52,712 nt of DNA from Streptoalloteichus hindustanus (GTDB lineage Bacteria > Actinomycetota > Actinomycetes > Mycobacteriales > Pseudonocardiaceae): NCBI RefSeq assembly GCF_900129375.1, contig NZ_FQVN01000021.1, positions 1 to 52,712 of the forward strand. Reading direction: 5' to 3'. Positions 16,136-24,886 of this stretch are shown here, in pieces. Made by a program: the position numbers and the translations under genes. Within the stretch, counting starts at the first letter, position 1. Each line of letters starts with the position of its first letter. Under the pieces are notes generated by a model that had not been told where the DNA came from, did no database searches, and was given only the letters and a program-made list of their open reading frames with translations.

Positions 16136-18465
16136 CCCAGCGGACCTCCCCGGAGCGCGGCGTCCGGGAGCCGACCACCACCGCCGCCGCCGCCGCCACC
16201 GCCGTCACCGGCGGCATCGGCGACAGCGCTCGACGGCCGGACGGCACGTTGAAGGTGCGGGGCGAGTTCGCCTACTCGTCCGACCTGTGGCACGAGGACA
16301 TGCTGTGGGGCGCCACTCTGCGCAGCCCGCACCCGTACGCCCGCATCCTGTCCGTCGACCTCACCGAGGCGTTGCGGACTCCTGGCGTGCACGCCGTGCT
16401 GACGCACGAGGATGTGCCGGGCGAGAACATCTACGGCCTGGAGCACGCCGACCAGCCGGTGCTGGCCGTCGACGTCGTGCGGTACCAGGGCGAGCCGGTC
16501 GCGGTGGTCGCCGCCGACCACCCGGAGACCGCGCAGCGCGCGGCCAAGCGGATCAGGGTCGAGTACGAGCCGCTGGAGCCCGTCACCGACATGGTCGCGG
16601 CGGCCAGGGGCGAGGGGCCGCCGCTGCACCCGGACGGCAACGTCGTGCGGCACCTGCGCATCCGCAAGGGCGACGCCGAGGCCACCGCCGACGTGATGGT
16701 GGTCGGCGAGTACGAGGTCGGCATGCAGGACCAGGCCTTCCTCGGGCCGGAGTCCGGGCTCGCGGTGCCCGCCGAGGACGGCGGCGTCGACCTGTACGTG
16801 GCCACGCAGTGGCTGCACGTGGACCAGCGGCAGGTCGCGCGGGCACTGGGCCTGCCGCTGGCGAAGGTGCGGCTGACTCTGGCCGGGGTGGGCGGCGCCT
16901 TCGGCGGTCGCGAGGACCTGTCCATGCAGGTCCACGCGTGCATGCTCGCGCTGCGCACCGGCCGGCCGGTGAAGATGGTCTACAACCGGCAGGAGTCGTT
17001 CTTCGGGCACGTGCACCGGCACCCGGCGAAGATCTACTACGAGCACGGGGCGACCAGGGACGGCGACCTCGTCTACGTCCGCGCGAAGATCTACCTGGAC
17101 GGCGGCGCGTACGCGTCGAGCACGACGGCGGTGGTGGCCAACGCGGCGACACTCGGCGTCGGACCGTACACAGTGGACAATGTCGCGATCGACTGCTGGG
17201 GCGTCTACACCAACAACCCGCCCTGCGGGGCGATGCGCGGCTTCGGCGCGGTGCAGGCCGCGTTCGGCTACGAGTCCCAGATGGACGAGCTGGCCCGCCG
17301 GCTGGGCGTGGACCCGGTGGAGCTCCGGATCCGCAACGCGATCGCGGAGGGCGACACCATGCCGACCGGGCAGCTCGTCGACTCCGCCGCGCCGGTCGCG
17401 GAACTGCTGCGCCGCGTGAAGAACCTGCCGCTGCCCCCGGCCGTCCGCACCGAGCCGGTCGACGTCAGGGAGCTGCCCGGCGGAGTCTCCAACACGACGC
17501 ACGGCGAGGGGGTGGTGCGGGGCGTCGGCTACGGCGTCGGCATCAAGAACGTCTGTTTCTCCGAGGGTTTCGACGACTACTCCACCGCGCGCCTGCGGTT
17601 GCAGGTGATCGGCGGCGAGGCGACAGCGTTGATCCACACGGCCGCCGCCGAGATCGGTCAGGGCCTGGTCACCATCAAGCAGCAGATCGTGCGCAGCGAG
17701 CTGGGCGTGGAGCGGGTCACCGTGCAGCCCATGGACACCAGCGTCGGGAACGGCGGGTCGACCTCGGCGTCGCGGCAGACCTACATGACCGGCGGCGCGG
17801 TGCGGCAGGTCTGCCACACCGTCCGCGAGCGCGTGCTCCGGATGGCCGGGCGGCGTGTGGGGCGGGCGCCGGACGGGCTGGCGCTGGCCGGCGGCAAGGT
17901 CGTCGACGCGCGCGGCGAGGTGGTCGCCGACCTCGCGGAGGTCCTGGGCGACGAGGCGGTCGAGGCCACCGAGGTGTACCGGCACCGCCCGACCCATCGG
18001 GTCGACCCGGAACGCGGGCAGGGCAACGCCCACGTGCAGTACGCCTTCGCCGCGCACCGCGCGGTCGTCGACGTCGACGTCGAGCTGGGGTTGGTGCGGG
18101 TGGTCCAGCTCGACTGCGCCCAGGACGTCGGCCGGGCGGTGAACCCGCAGGCCGTCCTCGGGCAGATCCACGGCGGCTCGGCCCAGGGGCTCGGGCTGGC
18201 CGTGATGGAGGAGATCCAGGTGGTGGACGGCCGGGTGCGCAACCCGTCGTTCACCGACTACCTGATCCCCACCATCCTGGACATGCCGCCGATGACGGTG
18301 GACGTCCTGGAGCTCGCCGATCCGCACGCCCCGTACGGCCTGCGCGGTGTGGGCGAGCCACCGACCATCTCCTCCACCCCGGCCATCGTGGCCGCGATCC
18401 GCGCCGCCACCGGCCGGGCGCTCAACCGGGTCCCGGTGCGCCCCGAGCACATCACCGGGACCTGA
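16132..18465 (+). CDS. Xanthine dehydrogenase, molybdopterin-binding subunit
   Basis: This is the large catalytic subunit (777 aa), oxidising hypoxanthine and xanthine to urate. The visible family blocks include KVRGEFAYSSDL and the Gln-containing GEYEVGMQDQAFLGPE. They also include GVGGAFGGREDLSMQVHACMLAL at the molybdopterin site, NNPPCGAMRGFGAVQAAFGYE with the active-site Arg, and the C-terminal GVGEPPTISSTPAI, whose Glu is the catalytic base. A 25-residue Thr/Ala-rich N-terminal extension precedes the domain. Its ATG overlaps the stop of the deaminase gene (ATGA), so the operon is contiguous from uraD to here. Confidence 0.95.
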   Translation: MTQRTSPERGVREPTTTAAAAATAVTGGIGDSARRPDGTLKVRGEFAYSSDLWHEDMLWGATLRSPHPYARILSVDLTEALRTPGVHAVLTHEDVPGENIYGLEHADQPVLAVDVVRYQGEPVAVVAADHPETAQRAAKRIRVEYEPLEPVTDMVAAARGEGPPLHPDGNVVRHLRIRKGDAEATADVMVVGEYEVGMQDQAFLGPESGLAVPAEDGGVDLYVATQWLHVDQRQVARALGLPLAKVRLTLAGVGGAFGGREDLSMQVHACMLALRTGRPVKMVYNRQESFFGHVHRHPAKIYYEHGATRDGDLVYVRAKIYLDGGAYASSTTAVVANAATLGVGPYTVDNVAIDCWGVYTNNPPCGAMRGFGAVQAAFGYESQMDELARRLGVDPVELRIRNAIAEGDTMPTGQLVDSAAPVAELLRRVKNLPLPPAVRTEPVDVRELPGGVSNTTHGEGVVRGVGYGVGIKNVCFSEGFDDYSTARLRLQVIGGEATALIHTAAAEIGQGLVTIKQQIVRSELGVERVTVQPMDTSVGNGGSTSASRQTYMTGGAVRQVCHTVRERVLRMAGRRVGRAPDGLALAGGKVVDARGEVVADLAEVLGDEAVEATEVYRHRPTHRVDPERGQGNAHVQYAFAAHRAVVDVDVELGLVRVVQLDCAQDVGRAVNPQAVLGQIHGGSAQGLGLAVMEEIQVVDGRVRNPSFTDYLIPTILDMPPMTVDVLELADPHAPYGLRGVGEPPTISSTPAIVAAIRAATGRALNRVPVRPEHITGT

Positions 18466-18496
18466 CTCGTTAGAGGAAACGCGCAGCGCGTGGTGT

Positions 18497-18561
18497 CACG
18501 GCCGCGTCGGCCGTGGCGGGCCCCACGCGTTCGGAACCCCCGTGGGGCGGCGTTCGCCGCC
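18497..18561 (+). terminator. Two hairpins after the xanthine dehydrogenase operon
   Basis: CACGGCCG/CGGCCGTG (18497-18515, 3-nt loop) and GGCGGCG-TT-CGCCGCC (18546-18561) stand in the 124-bp gap. Neither has a T-run. They may attenuate or end the long uraD-xdh transcript ahead of guaD. Confidence 0.5.
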
Positions 18562-18589
18562 ACGCGGGCCGAAGGAGAAGGAGGGGGCT

Positions 18590-19087
18590 GTGACGCTCCA
18601 GGTTTCGACCGGCCACGGCCAGGACGAACTCGCCCTGCTCACCGAGACCGTCCGGCTGGCCGCCGACAACGTCGCCCGCGGCGGCGGCCCGTTCGGCGCG
18701 CTCGTCGCCAGGAACGGCGAGGTGCTCGCGGTGGGCAGCAACCAGGTCACCCCGACCCTGGACCCCACCGCGCACGCCGAGGTGGTCGCCATCCGCGGCG
18801 CCTGCCGGCGGCTCGGGGACTTCCGGCTCACCGGCTGCGTGCTGGTGACCTCGTGCGAACCCTGTCCGCTGTGCCTGTCGGCGGCGCTGTGGGCCCGAGT
18901 CGACCGGGTGCTCTACGCCGCCGACCGGCACGACGCCGCCGCGGCCGGGTTCGACGACCTGGCCTTCCACCGCCTGTTCGAGACACCCCGGGAGACGTGG
19001 TCGGTGCGGGTGGAGCAGATCGACCACGCCGAGCGCACCGCCCCGTTCGCCGCCTGGCTGGCGCGTCCGGACCGGACCAAGTACTAG
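18590..19087 (+). CDS. guaD: Guanine deaminase-type nucleoside/base deaminase
   Basis: This 165-aa zinc enzyme of the cytidine-deaminase fold probably converts guanine to xanthine, feeding xanthine dehydrogenase. The zinc motifs are HAEVVAIRGACRRLG (His and catalytic Glu) and SCEPCPLCLSA (PCxxC). The C-terminal EQIDHAERTAPFAAWL is typical of bacterial GuaD, which contributes its C-terminus to the active site. The GTG at 18590 follows a strong AAGGAGAAGGAGG site. Base specificity is inferred from family and context; tRNA adenosine deaminase is the alternative and is less likely in this operon. Confidence 0.88.
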   Translation: MTLQVSTGHGQDELALLTETVRLAADNVARGGGPFGALVARNGEVLAVGSNQVTPTLDPTAHAEVVAIRGACRRLGDFRLTGCVLVTSCEPCPLCLSAALWARVDRVLYAADRHDAAAAGFDDLAFHRLFETPRETWSVRVEQIDHAERTAPFAAWLARPDRTKY

Positions 19088-19225
19088 GTCCGGCGCCCGG
19101 GTCGATCCCCGGCGCGCGCCGATTCCCCAGGCGACGCAACGGGTTCCGGGTGCGGGTCAGCGGAGTCGGGGCGGCGGAGTCGACGTGCTGTCCCATCGCC
19201 CCGGCTACCGCCTTCGTCTATTGAG

Positions 19226-19512
19226 TTTCGTATACAAAGTCCCGCCACCCCCGTGGGCGTGGCCGCGTTTCGTATACGAAGTGCTATCACCCACCGAGAT
19301 CGCCTTTCGTATACGAAATTCCACCGATCTCGGGACGACCGTCTTCCGTATACAAAAGTCCTCCGCCCGCGAAGTGATCGCCTTTCGTATACGAAAGCCC
19401 ACCAACCCTGGGGCGGCCGCCTTTCGTATACGAAGTCTCGCGAGCTGCGAGGTGATCGGCCTTCGTATACGAAGTTCGACCGACGATGAGGCGAACGCCT
19501 TTCGTATACGAA
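19226..19512. repeat. Phased array of eight TTTCGTATACGAA palindromes
   Basis: Eight copies of the palindrome TTTCGTATACGAA or a close variant occur. Their GTATAC cores begin at 19230, 19272, 19309, 19348, 19387, 19426, 19465 and 19504. The last six intervals are 39, 39, 39, 39, 39 and 37 bp counted backwards, and the first is 42. Copies 1 and 4 end in ACAAA instead of ACGAA, copy 4 begins TTCC and copy 7 begins CTTC. The roughly 26-bp spacers are not identical, but several end in the pattern (A/G)(T/C)CGCC, so the array looks like diverged 39-bp tandem units with a strongly conserved core. It lies between guaD and the purine permease gene. Confidence 0.95.
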
Positions 19513-19671
19513 GAGCGGCCGACTGGCTGACCGGCACCCGCCGCACGACGTGTCGGGACCGACGGCCACCGGTGCGGACCGGAGCACCACCCAACGAGAC
19601 GTGCGAGCCACGGACCCCTCCGGGTCGAGGGGCGAGGCTCCGCACACCCACCCGGCACGGGGAGGGGCACC

Positions 19672-21156
19672 TTGACCCTGCGCAGCGACACTCCCGAACC
19701 GGCGTCACCACCGCCGTCCCCCGCCCACCGCCCGATCCTGGACCGCCTCTTCGACGTGCGCGGCCGCGGCAGCACGCCCGGCCGCGAGGTGCGCGGCGGC
19801 CTCACGACGTTCGTGGCGATGTCCTACATCATCCTGCTCAACCCGCTGATCCTGGGCGCCTCCGCCGACGTGACGGGCGCCCGGCTGACCACCGACCAGC
19901 TCACCACCGCGACCGCCACGGCCGCCGCCGTCACGACCGTCCTCATGGGACTGGTCGGCAACGCCCCGCTCGCGCTCGCCGCCGGGCTCGGCGTCAACGG
20001 CGTCGTGGCCTTCCAACTGGCCCCGGTGATGACATGGCCGCAGGCGTTCGGCCTGGTCGTCCTGGCCGGCCTCGGCATCGTGCTGATGGCGGTCAGCGGC
20101 GTCCGCGAACGGATCATCAACGCGATCCCCGCCCCGCTGAAGACCGCGATCACCGTCGGGATCGGCCTCTACGTCGCGCTGGTCGGGCTGGTCAGCGCCG
20201 GCTTCGTCACCAGGACCCCGGACGCCGCCCACTCCACCGTCCCGGTGCGGATGGGGTTGGACGGCCGGCTCCAGGGCTGGCCGGCCCTCGTCTTCTGCGT
20301 GGGCCTGCTGCTCATGGTGGTGCTGGTGTCGCGCCGGACCCCGGGCGCGGTGCTGATCAGCATCGCCGCGGCCACCCTCCTGGCGGTCGGGCTGAACCTG
20401 GCTCTGGACATCCCGGACTGGGGGCTGGTGGAGCCGAGGGTGCCGGACCAGCTCGTCAGCGCGCCCGACTTCTCGTTGCTGGGCCGGGTCGACCTGGTCG
20501 GCGGGTTCGCCTCGGCGGGCGCGGTCGCCGCGACGGTCTTCCTGTGCACGCTGGTGCTGTCCGGGTTCTTCGACGCCATGGGCACGATCACCAGCGTCGC
20601 GGCGGAGGCCCGCCTGACCGGGGCCGACGGCCGGGTGCCGGGCATGGGCCGCGTCCTGCTCGTCGACGGTGTGGGCGCGGTGGCCGGCGGGCTCACCGGC
20701 TCCTCGCCGAACACGGTGTTCCTGGAGTCGGCGGCCGGCGTCGGGGAGGGCGCGCGGACCGGGCTGGCCAGCGTGGTCACCGGCCTGCTGTTCGGGCTCA
20801 CGTTGCTGTTCACCCCGCTGGCGGCGGTGGTCCCCGCGCAGGCCGCCGCGCCGGCGCTGGTGGTCGTGGGCGGCCTGATGGTCGCCCGCTGCCGCCTCAT
20901 CCCGTGGCAGGACCCGGACTACACGATCCCGGCGTTCCTGACCGCGGCGGTCATCCCGTTCACCTACTCGATCACCAACGGCATCGGCGCCGGCCTGATC
21001 TCGTTCGTGCTGGTCCGGACGTTCCGTGGTCGCTGGCGGGAGGTCGGGTGGACCCTCACCGGGATCGCGGCGCTGTTCGCCGCGTACTTCGCGGTCGCGC
21101 CGATCGAGTCGGCGCTGGTCAAGACGGTGCTGTTCAAGACGGTGCTGGGGGGCTGA
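19672..21156 (+). CDS. NCS2 (AzgA-type) purine permease
   Basis: This 494-aa integral membrane transporter probably imports guanine, hypoxanthine or adenine by proton symport. The signature regions are GREVRGGLTTFVAMSYIILLNPLIL at the N-terminus, AAGLGVNGVVAFQ (TM3 region), FFDAMGTITSVA with the conserved Asp, and GSSPNTVFLESAAGVGEGARTG (NCS2 signature). About 12-14 hydrophobic segments follow. The TTG at 19672 follows GGGGAGGGG. It sits 159 bp after the palindrome array, which may therefore control it, and is followed by xdhC, giving a transport and cofactor-maturation module. Confidence 0.93.
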   Translation: MTLRSDTPEPASPPPSPAHRPILDRLFDVRGRGSTPGREVRGGLTTFVAMSYIILLNPLILGASADVTGARLTTDQLTTATATAAAVTTVLMGLVGNAPLALAAGLGVNGVVAFQLAPVMTWPQAFGLVVLAGLGIVLMAVSGVRERIINAIPAPLKTAITVGIGLYVALVGLVSAGFVTRTPDAAHSTVPVRMGLDGRLQGWPALVFCVGLLLMVVLVSRRTPGAVLISIAAATLLAVGLNLALDIPDWGLVEPRVPDQLVSAPDFSLLGRVDLVGGFASAGAVAATVFLCTLVLSGFFDAMGTITSVAAEARLTGADGRVPGMGRVLLVDGVGAVAGGLTGSSPNTVFLESAAGVGEGARTGLASVVTGLLFGLTLLFTPLAAVVPAQAAAPALVVVGGLMVARCRLIPWQDPDYTIPAFLTAAVIPFTYSITNGIGAGLISFVLVRTFRGRWREVGWTLTGIAALFAAYFAVAPIESALVKTVLFKTVLGG

Positions 21157-21211
21157 CGCCGGCCCTGGGCCGGAAACCGGGCGGACAATTCGGAGGAGGC
21201 AGGGGGTCGCC

Positions 21212-22351
21212 ATGAGGGACATCGCGACGCAGGTGCTCGACTGGGACGCGGCGGGCCAGTCCTACGCCGTGGCCAGTGTGGTGGCGGTGCGCGGCAGCGC
21301 CCCCCGCGAAGTGGGCGCGGCGGTGGCCGTGCGGGCCGACGGCGCGGTGGCCGGCAGTGTGTCGGGCGGCTGCGTGGAGGCGGCGGTCCACGAGCTGGCG
21401 GAGCGAGCGCTGGAGCAGGGCAGGCCGATCGTGGAGACGTTCGGCGTCGCCGACGCGGAGAACCCGTTCGCGCCCGGCCTGACCTGCGGCGGTGAGCTGG
21501 AGGTGTTCGTCCAGCCGATGCGGCGGCCGGCCTCCGGGCCGGTGGTGGAAGCGCTGCGGGTCGTGGTGGCGGCGGAGCGCGTCGGGGCAGAGGCCGGGGA
21601 GCCCGTCGCCCTGGCCCGCGTCGTGCGAGGGCCGGAACGGGCTGTCGGCGCGGCGATCGCCGTGTACCGCGACCGGCACACCGGGTCCACCGGGGACGAC
21701 GCCCTGGACCGGGTCGTGGTCGCGGAGGCGCGGGCGATGTCGGAGCAGGGCGGGACGGGGCTGCGCGCCGTCTGCCTCGACGGCGTCGCCGAGACGACGA
21801 TCTTCGTGGAGTCGTGGGTGACCGCGCCCCGCATGCTGGTCTTCGGCGCGATCGACTACGCCGCCGCGCTCGCCGCCGTGGGGCGCTTCCTCGGTTATCG
21901 CGTCACGGTGTGCGACGCGCGGCCGATCTTCGCCACCTCCGCCCGGTTCCCGCACGCGCACGAGGTCGTGGTGGAGTGGCCGCACCGGTACCTCGCCCGG
22001 ACGGCGACCGACGAGCGCACTGTCGTGTGCGTGCTGACGCACGACCCGAAGTTCGACGTTCCCGTGCTGGTGGAGGCGTTGCGCCGGCCGCTGGCCTACG
22101 TCGGCGCGCTGGGCTCGCGGCGGACCCACGAGGACCGGACGCGGCGGCTGCGCGCGGCCGGGATGACGGACGCGGAGCTGGGCCGGCTGCGCTCGCCGAT
22201 CGGGCTGGACCTGGGCGCGCGGACCCCGGAGGAGACGGCGGTGTCGATCGTCGCGGAGATCGTGGCGGCGCGGCGCGGGGGCGGCGGCGCACCACTGTCT
22301 ACTGTGGACGGATCGATCCACCACGAACCGGCACGGGTGTTCCCGGCGTGA
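21212..22351 (+). CDS. xdhC: XdhC/CoxI-family molybdenum cofactor insertion factor
   Basis: This 379-aa protein binds and sulfurates the molybdenum cofactor for xanthine dehydrogenase. The N-terminal CoxI/XdhC domain has VVAVRGSAPREVGAAVAV, SGGCVEAAV and GLTCGGELEVFVQP, where the GC-containing loops carry conserved cysteines. The C-terminal Rossmann domain has the RMLVFGAIDYAAALA loop and YVGALGSRRTHEDRTRRL. The ATG at 21212 follows GGAGGAGG. It overlaps the start of the mocA-like gene by four bases, so both act in one cofactor pathway. Confidence 0.93.
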   Translation: MRDIATQVLDWDAAGQSYAVASVVAVRGSAPREVGAAVAVRADGAVAGSVSGGCVEAAVHELAERALEQGRPIVETFGVADAENPFAPGLTCGGELEVFVQPMRRPASGPVVEALRVVVAAERVGAEAGEPVALARVVRGPERAVGAAIAVYRDRHTGSTGDDALDRVVVAEARAMSEQGGTGLRAVCLDGVAETTIFVESWVTAPRMLVFGAIDYAAALAAVGRFLGYRVTVCDARPIFATSARFPHAHEVVVEWPHRYLARTATDERTVVCVLTHDPKFDVPVLVEALRRPLAYVGALGSRRTHEDRTRRLRAAGMTDAELGRLRSPIGLDLGARTPEETAVSIVAEIVAARRGGGGAPLSTVDGSIHHEPARVFPA

Positions 22352-22920
22352 CGCGGGTGGCCGGTCTGCTGCTCGCGGCCGGCGCGGGCCGGCGCTTCGG
22401 CAGGCCGAAGGCGTTGGTCGAGCACGCCGGCCGGCTGTTCGTCGAGCGGGCGGTCGACGTGCTGCGGGCCGGCGGCTGCGACCCGGTGGTCGTCGTCCTC
22501 GGGGCGGCCGCCGCCGAGGTGCGCAGGCACGCGCGGCTCGGGGACGCGCGGGTGGTGGTCAATCCCGACTGGGCGTCGGGAATGGGCTCCTCCCTGCGGG
22601 CTGGGTTGGCGGTGCTGGCCGATGAGGACGCGGCGGCGGTGGTCGTGCTGCCGGTGGACATGCCCGGCGTGACCGCGGCGGCGGTGCGCAGGGTCGCCGG
22701 ACACGCCGCCGCCGACGCCCTCGCGGCGGCCACGTACGGCGGTGTTCGCGGCCACCCGGTGCTCCTGGGGCGGGCGCACTGGGCCGGGGTTCGCGCGATG
22801 ACGCACGGTGACGTCGGCGCGCGGGAGTACCTGCGATCACGCGAGGTCCGTCCGGTTCCGTGTGACGAAGTCGCCAGCGGGGCGGACGTGGATCGGCCCG
22901 GTGACCTGCCCTCCGGGTAA
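22348..22920 (+). CDS. mocA: Molybdenum cofactor cytidylyltransferase (MocA/MobA-like)
   Basis: The 190-aa nucleotidyltransferase probably adds CMP to molybdopterin, giving MCD, the cofactor form of bacterial xanthine dehydrogenases. The N-terminal GLLLAAGAGRRFGRPKALVEH is the LxAGxSxRxGxxK signature. PVDMPGVTAAAVRRV holds the metal-binding Asp (DMP in place of the usual DxP), and GGVRGHPVLLGRAHW is the MocA-type distal motif. It starts at a GTG overlapping the xdhC stop. Confidence 0.9.
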   Translation: MTRVAGLLLAAGAGRRFGRPKALVEHAGRLFVERAVDVLRAGGCDPVVVVLGAAAAEVRRHARLGDARVVVNPDWASGMGSSLRAGLAVLADEDAAAVVVLPVDMPGVTAAAVRRVAGHAAADALAAATYGGVRGHPVLLGRAHWAGVRAMTHGDVGAREYLRSREVRPVPCDEVASGADVDRPGDLPSG

Positions 22921-23015
22921 CGTGACCCGCCGGGTTCACCCAAACGGGGGGTCGTATCAGCGTGTGCGGCCGTGGTGACCCTACGTGACGGAAAGACCCA
23001 CGGGGGAGATGTGTC

Positions 23016-23573
23016 ATGGCGAAAGCGCCGGTGATGGTGAACTACGTGCCCAACGGTGACGACTGGGAGATCGCGGTCGCGGTCGACGGCGTCGAGCGGG
23101 AGGCCCAGGCGCCCGGCCTGATCGCGGCCAGGGTCTGCGCGGACCAGATCGTCGAGGAGCTGGCCGCCGACGCGACGCGGCGCACCGTGGTGCACCTGCT
23201 GGCTGGTGACGCGCTCGCCTTCACCACCGCCTACCTGCACGCGCAGCACAACGCGATGACTCTCGGCATCGAGCCGGAGCCCGAGCCCGAGGCGAAGCCC
23301 GAGCAGGAGGCGAAGCCGGAGCCGGCGGTGAAGGCGGAGCCCGCCCCGGAGGCGGTGTCGGCGCCGGAGTCGTCGGAGCCGAAGCCGGCGACGGAGAAGT
23401 CGAAGAGCGACCAGGAGACCGACGCCGTGACGAAGCCGGCCGCGAACGCCGAGTCGGAGCCGGAGTCGGTCCCGGAGTCGGTCTCGGAGTCGGTCTCGGA
23501 GTCGGTCTCGGATCCGAAGTCGGACTCGGGGCCGACCACGGACGGCGCTCCGACGGAGCAGCCGGACGCCTGA
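23016..23573 (+). CDS. Hypothetical protein with acidic repeat tail
   Basis: The protein is 185 aa and of unrecognised function. Residues 1-85 look like a compact alpha/beta domain (YVPNGDDWEIAVAVDGVEREAQAPGLIAARVCADQIVEEL, then VVHLLAGDALAFTTAYLHAQH). The rest is Glu/Pro/Ser/Lys-rich and disordered, with a 12-bp tandem repeat at its end. The folded part resembles small actinobacterial proteins of unknown role. The ATG at 23016 follows GGGGGAG. It stands alone between mocA and the TetR gene. Confidence 0.75.
   Translation: MAKAPVMVNYVPNGDDWEIAVAVDGVEREAQAPGLIAARVCADQIVEELAADATRRTVVHLLAGDALAFTTAYLHAQHNAMTLGIEPEPEPEAKPEQEAKPEPAVKAEPAPEAVSAPESSEPKPATEKSKSDQETDAVTKPAANAESEPESVPESVSESVSESVSDPKSDSGPTTDGAPTEQPDA
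23463..23510. repeat. 12-bp tandem repeat inside the acidic tail
   Basis: Four copies of GAGTCGGTCTCG (the first with C at position 10) run head to tail and encode Glu-Ser-Val-Ser/Pro units. Copy number is likely to vary between strains. Confidence 0.85.
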
Positions 23574-23785
23574 TCGGGTGGCCGGTCGGCGTGCCGGGTC
23601 GCCGGGCCGGCCGGCGACCGCCCGCACCGCCCGGGCGCGTGACCTCAGTGGACGGACGCCGCGAGCCAATCGTCCAGGTCATTGCCCTTCCCGCCGAGCC
23701 GCCTAGGATGTGGCAGGCCGGAGGAGCGTGATCGCGCACCGGGCGGCGCCGGCCGTCCCGCGCGGCGGGCCAGGAGGAGGCAGCG

Positions 23786-24397
23786 TTGGCCACCGCGTCC
23801 GAACAGGGGCCCCTGGGGCCACGGGCCGCCCAGCGCGGCCGGCCCCGCGACGTCAGTCGCGACGAGGCGCTGCGCCAGGCCGCGCTGGAGGTGATGGCCG
23901 AGGTCGGCTACCGGGCGCTCACGATGGACGCGGTGGCGACCAGGGCCAAGGCCGGCAAGGCCACGATCTACCGCCGGTGGGAGTCCAAGCTGGACCTCGT
24001 CATCGACACCACCAACCACCTGGCCAGCCAGCGGCTGCCGGAGCCGGACACCGGCTCGGTGGCCGGGGACCTCACCGAGTTCCTCACCGGCTTCGCCCGC
24101 TTCCTCACCGGCCCGGTCGGCAAGGCGGCGCAGGCGCTGGTCGGCGAGCTGCCGCACGAGCCGGAGCTGGCCGAGGCGTTCCGCGCCACTTTCCTGGCCC
24201 AGCAGGACGCCGTGCTGGAACGCATCCTCGACCGGGGGCGGCGGCGGGGCGAGGTGCGGCCGGACGCGCCGGTGCGGATGGTCGTCGAGGTGGCCGGCGG
24301 CGCGCTGGTCCGCCGCCTCATGCTCACCGGGCAGCCGTTGGACGAGACGTTCGTCAACGGGCTGGTGCGGGGCGTGCTGCTCCCGCTCCTCACCTGA
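23786..24397 (+). CDS. TetR family transcriptional regulator
   Basis: The 203-aa repressor-type regulator has an N-terminal helix-turn-helix at about residues 20-70 (RDEALRQAALEVMAEVGYRALTMDAVATRAKAGKATIYRRWESK). The C-terminal helical domain is of the TetR_C type found with long-chain or drug ligands. The start is a TTG after GGAGGAGGCAGCG. No divergent target gene is adjacent (the next gene converges), so its regulon cannot be read from the context. Confidence 0.9.
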   Translation: MATASEQGPLGPRAAQRGRPRDVSRDEALRQAALEVMAEVGYRALTMDAVATRAKAGKATIYRRWESKLDLVIDTTNHLASQRLPEPDTGSVAGDLTEFLTGFARFLTGPVGKAAQALVGELPHEPELAEAFRATFLAQQDAVLERILDRGRRRGEVRPDAPVRMVVEVAGGALVRRLMLTGQPLDETFVNGLVRGVLLPLLT

Positions 24398-24437
24398 GGC
24401 GGCGGGCGCCGGCGTCGCCACCGGCCCCGCGCCGGCC

Positions 24438-24659
24438 TCAGCGGAAGAGCTTGCGCAGCACCGCGAACGCGATGAGACCGCCCACGGCGTACAGCGCGTA
24501 CTTCACCCTGGGGTCCGCCAGCCGGGACTGCACCGTGGACTTCGCGGTGTCCACGAAGCGCTGCGGGTTCGCCCTCCTGCCCAGCTCGTCCAGCGTCACC
24601 GCGAGCGCGTCGCGGGCCTGCTCGATCTCCCGCTGGATGGTCTCGGGGTCGCGCGCCAC
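24438..24659 (-). CDS. DUF3618 family small membrane protein
   Basis: The 73-aa protein has the family N-terminus RDPETIQREIEQARDALAVTLDELGRRANPQRFVDTAK and a C-terminal hydrophobic segment (YALYAVGGLIAFAVLRKLFR). Such proteins are common in actinobacteria and are suspected to act at the membrane. The GTG at 24659 follows GAGGAGG. It converges with the TetR gene; the tRNA begins 148 bp upstream of its start. Confidence 0.88.
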   Translation of the reverse strand: MARDPETIQREIEQARDALAVTLDELGRRANPQRFVDTAKSTVQSRLADPRVKYALYAVGGLIAFAVLRKLFR

Positions 24660-24807
24660 GTGTCCTCCTCGCACCTGCCGGTTCCTGCCGCGACAACGGT
24701 AGTTGACCGCTCGCGCCACCCCTGTCGCGGATGCCCCGACACCGGGTCCCCCACCGCCCGGGAACCCCCGAGCTCTACGCTGACCGTGACCGGTCCACCA
24801 CCGGCCC

Positions 24808-24884
24808 GGGGCCATAGCCCAACTGGCAGAGGCACACGGTTTAGGTCCGTGACAGTGTGGGTTCGACTCCCACTGGCCCCACCA
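24808..24884 (+). tRNA. tRNA with UAG anticodon (leucine), class-I shape
   Basis: A full cloverleaf can be drawn. The acceptor stem is GGGGCCA/TGGCCCC. The D arm is GCC/GGC with a large loop. The anticodon stem is CACGG/CCGTG with loop TTTAGGT, so the anticodon is TAG (24842-24844). The T stem is GTGGG/CCCAC with loop TTCGACT, and a CCA end is encoded (24882-24884). The variable loop is only five bases (ACAGT), whereas canonical leucine tRNAs have a long variable arm. The discriminator is A. It may be a functional but non-canonical tRNA-Leu, or a tRNA brought by a mobile element. The lower-GC island begins directly at its 3' end. Confidence 0.9.
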
Positions 24885-24886
24885 AT

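Noticed and set aside
19226-19512. CRISPR array
   Set aside because: The conserved unit is only about 13 bp and palindromic, spacers share a degenerate pattern, and there are no cas genes.
19084-19647. Minus-strand repeat protein with FVYERR units
   Set aside because: All three frames show equivalent 13-residue repeats, so the repeat is explained by the DNA array. There is no ribosome site or folded domain. I keep it only as an alternative in the finding.
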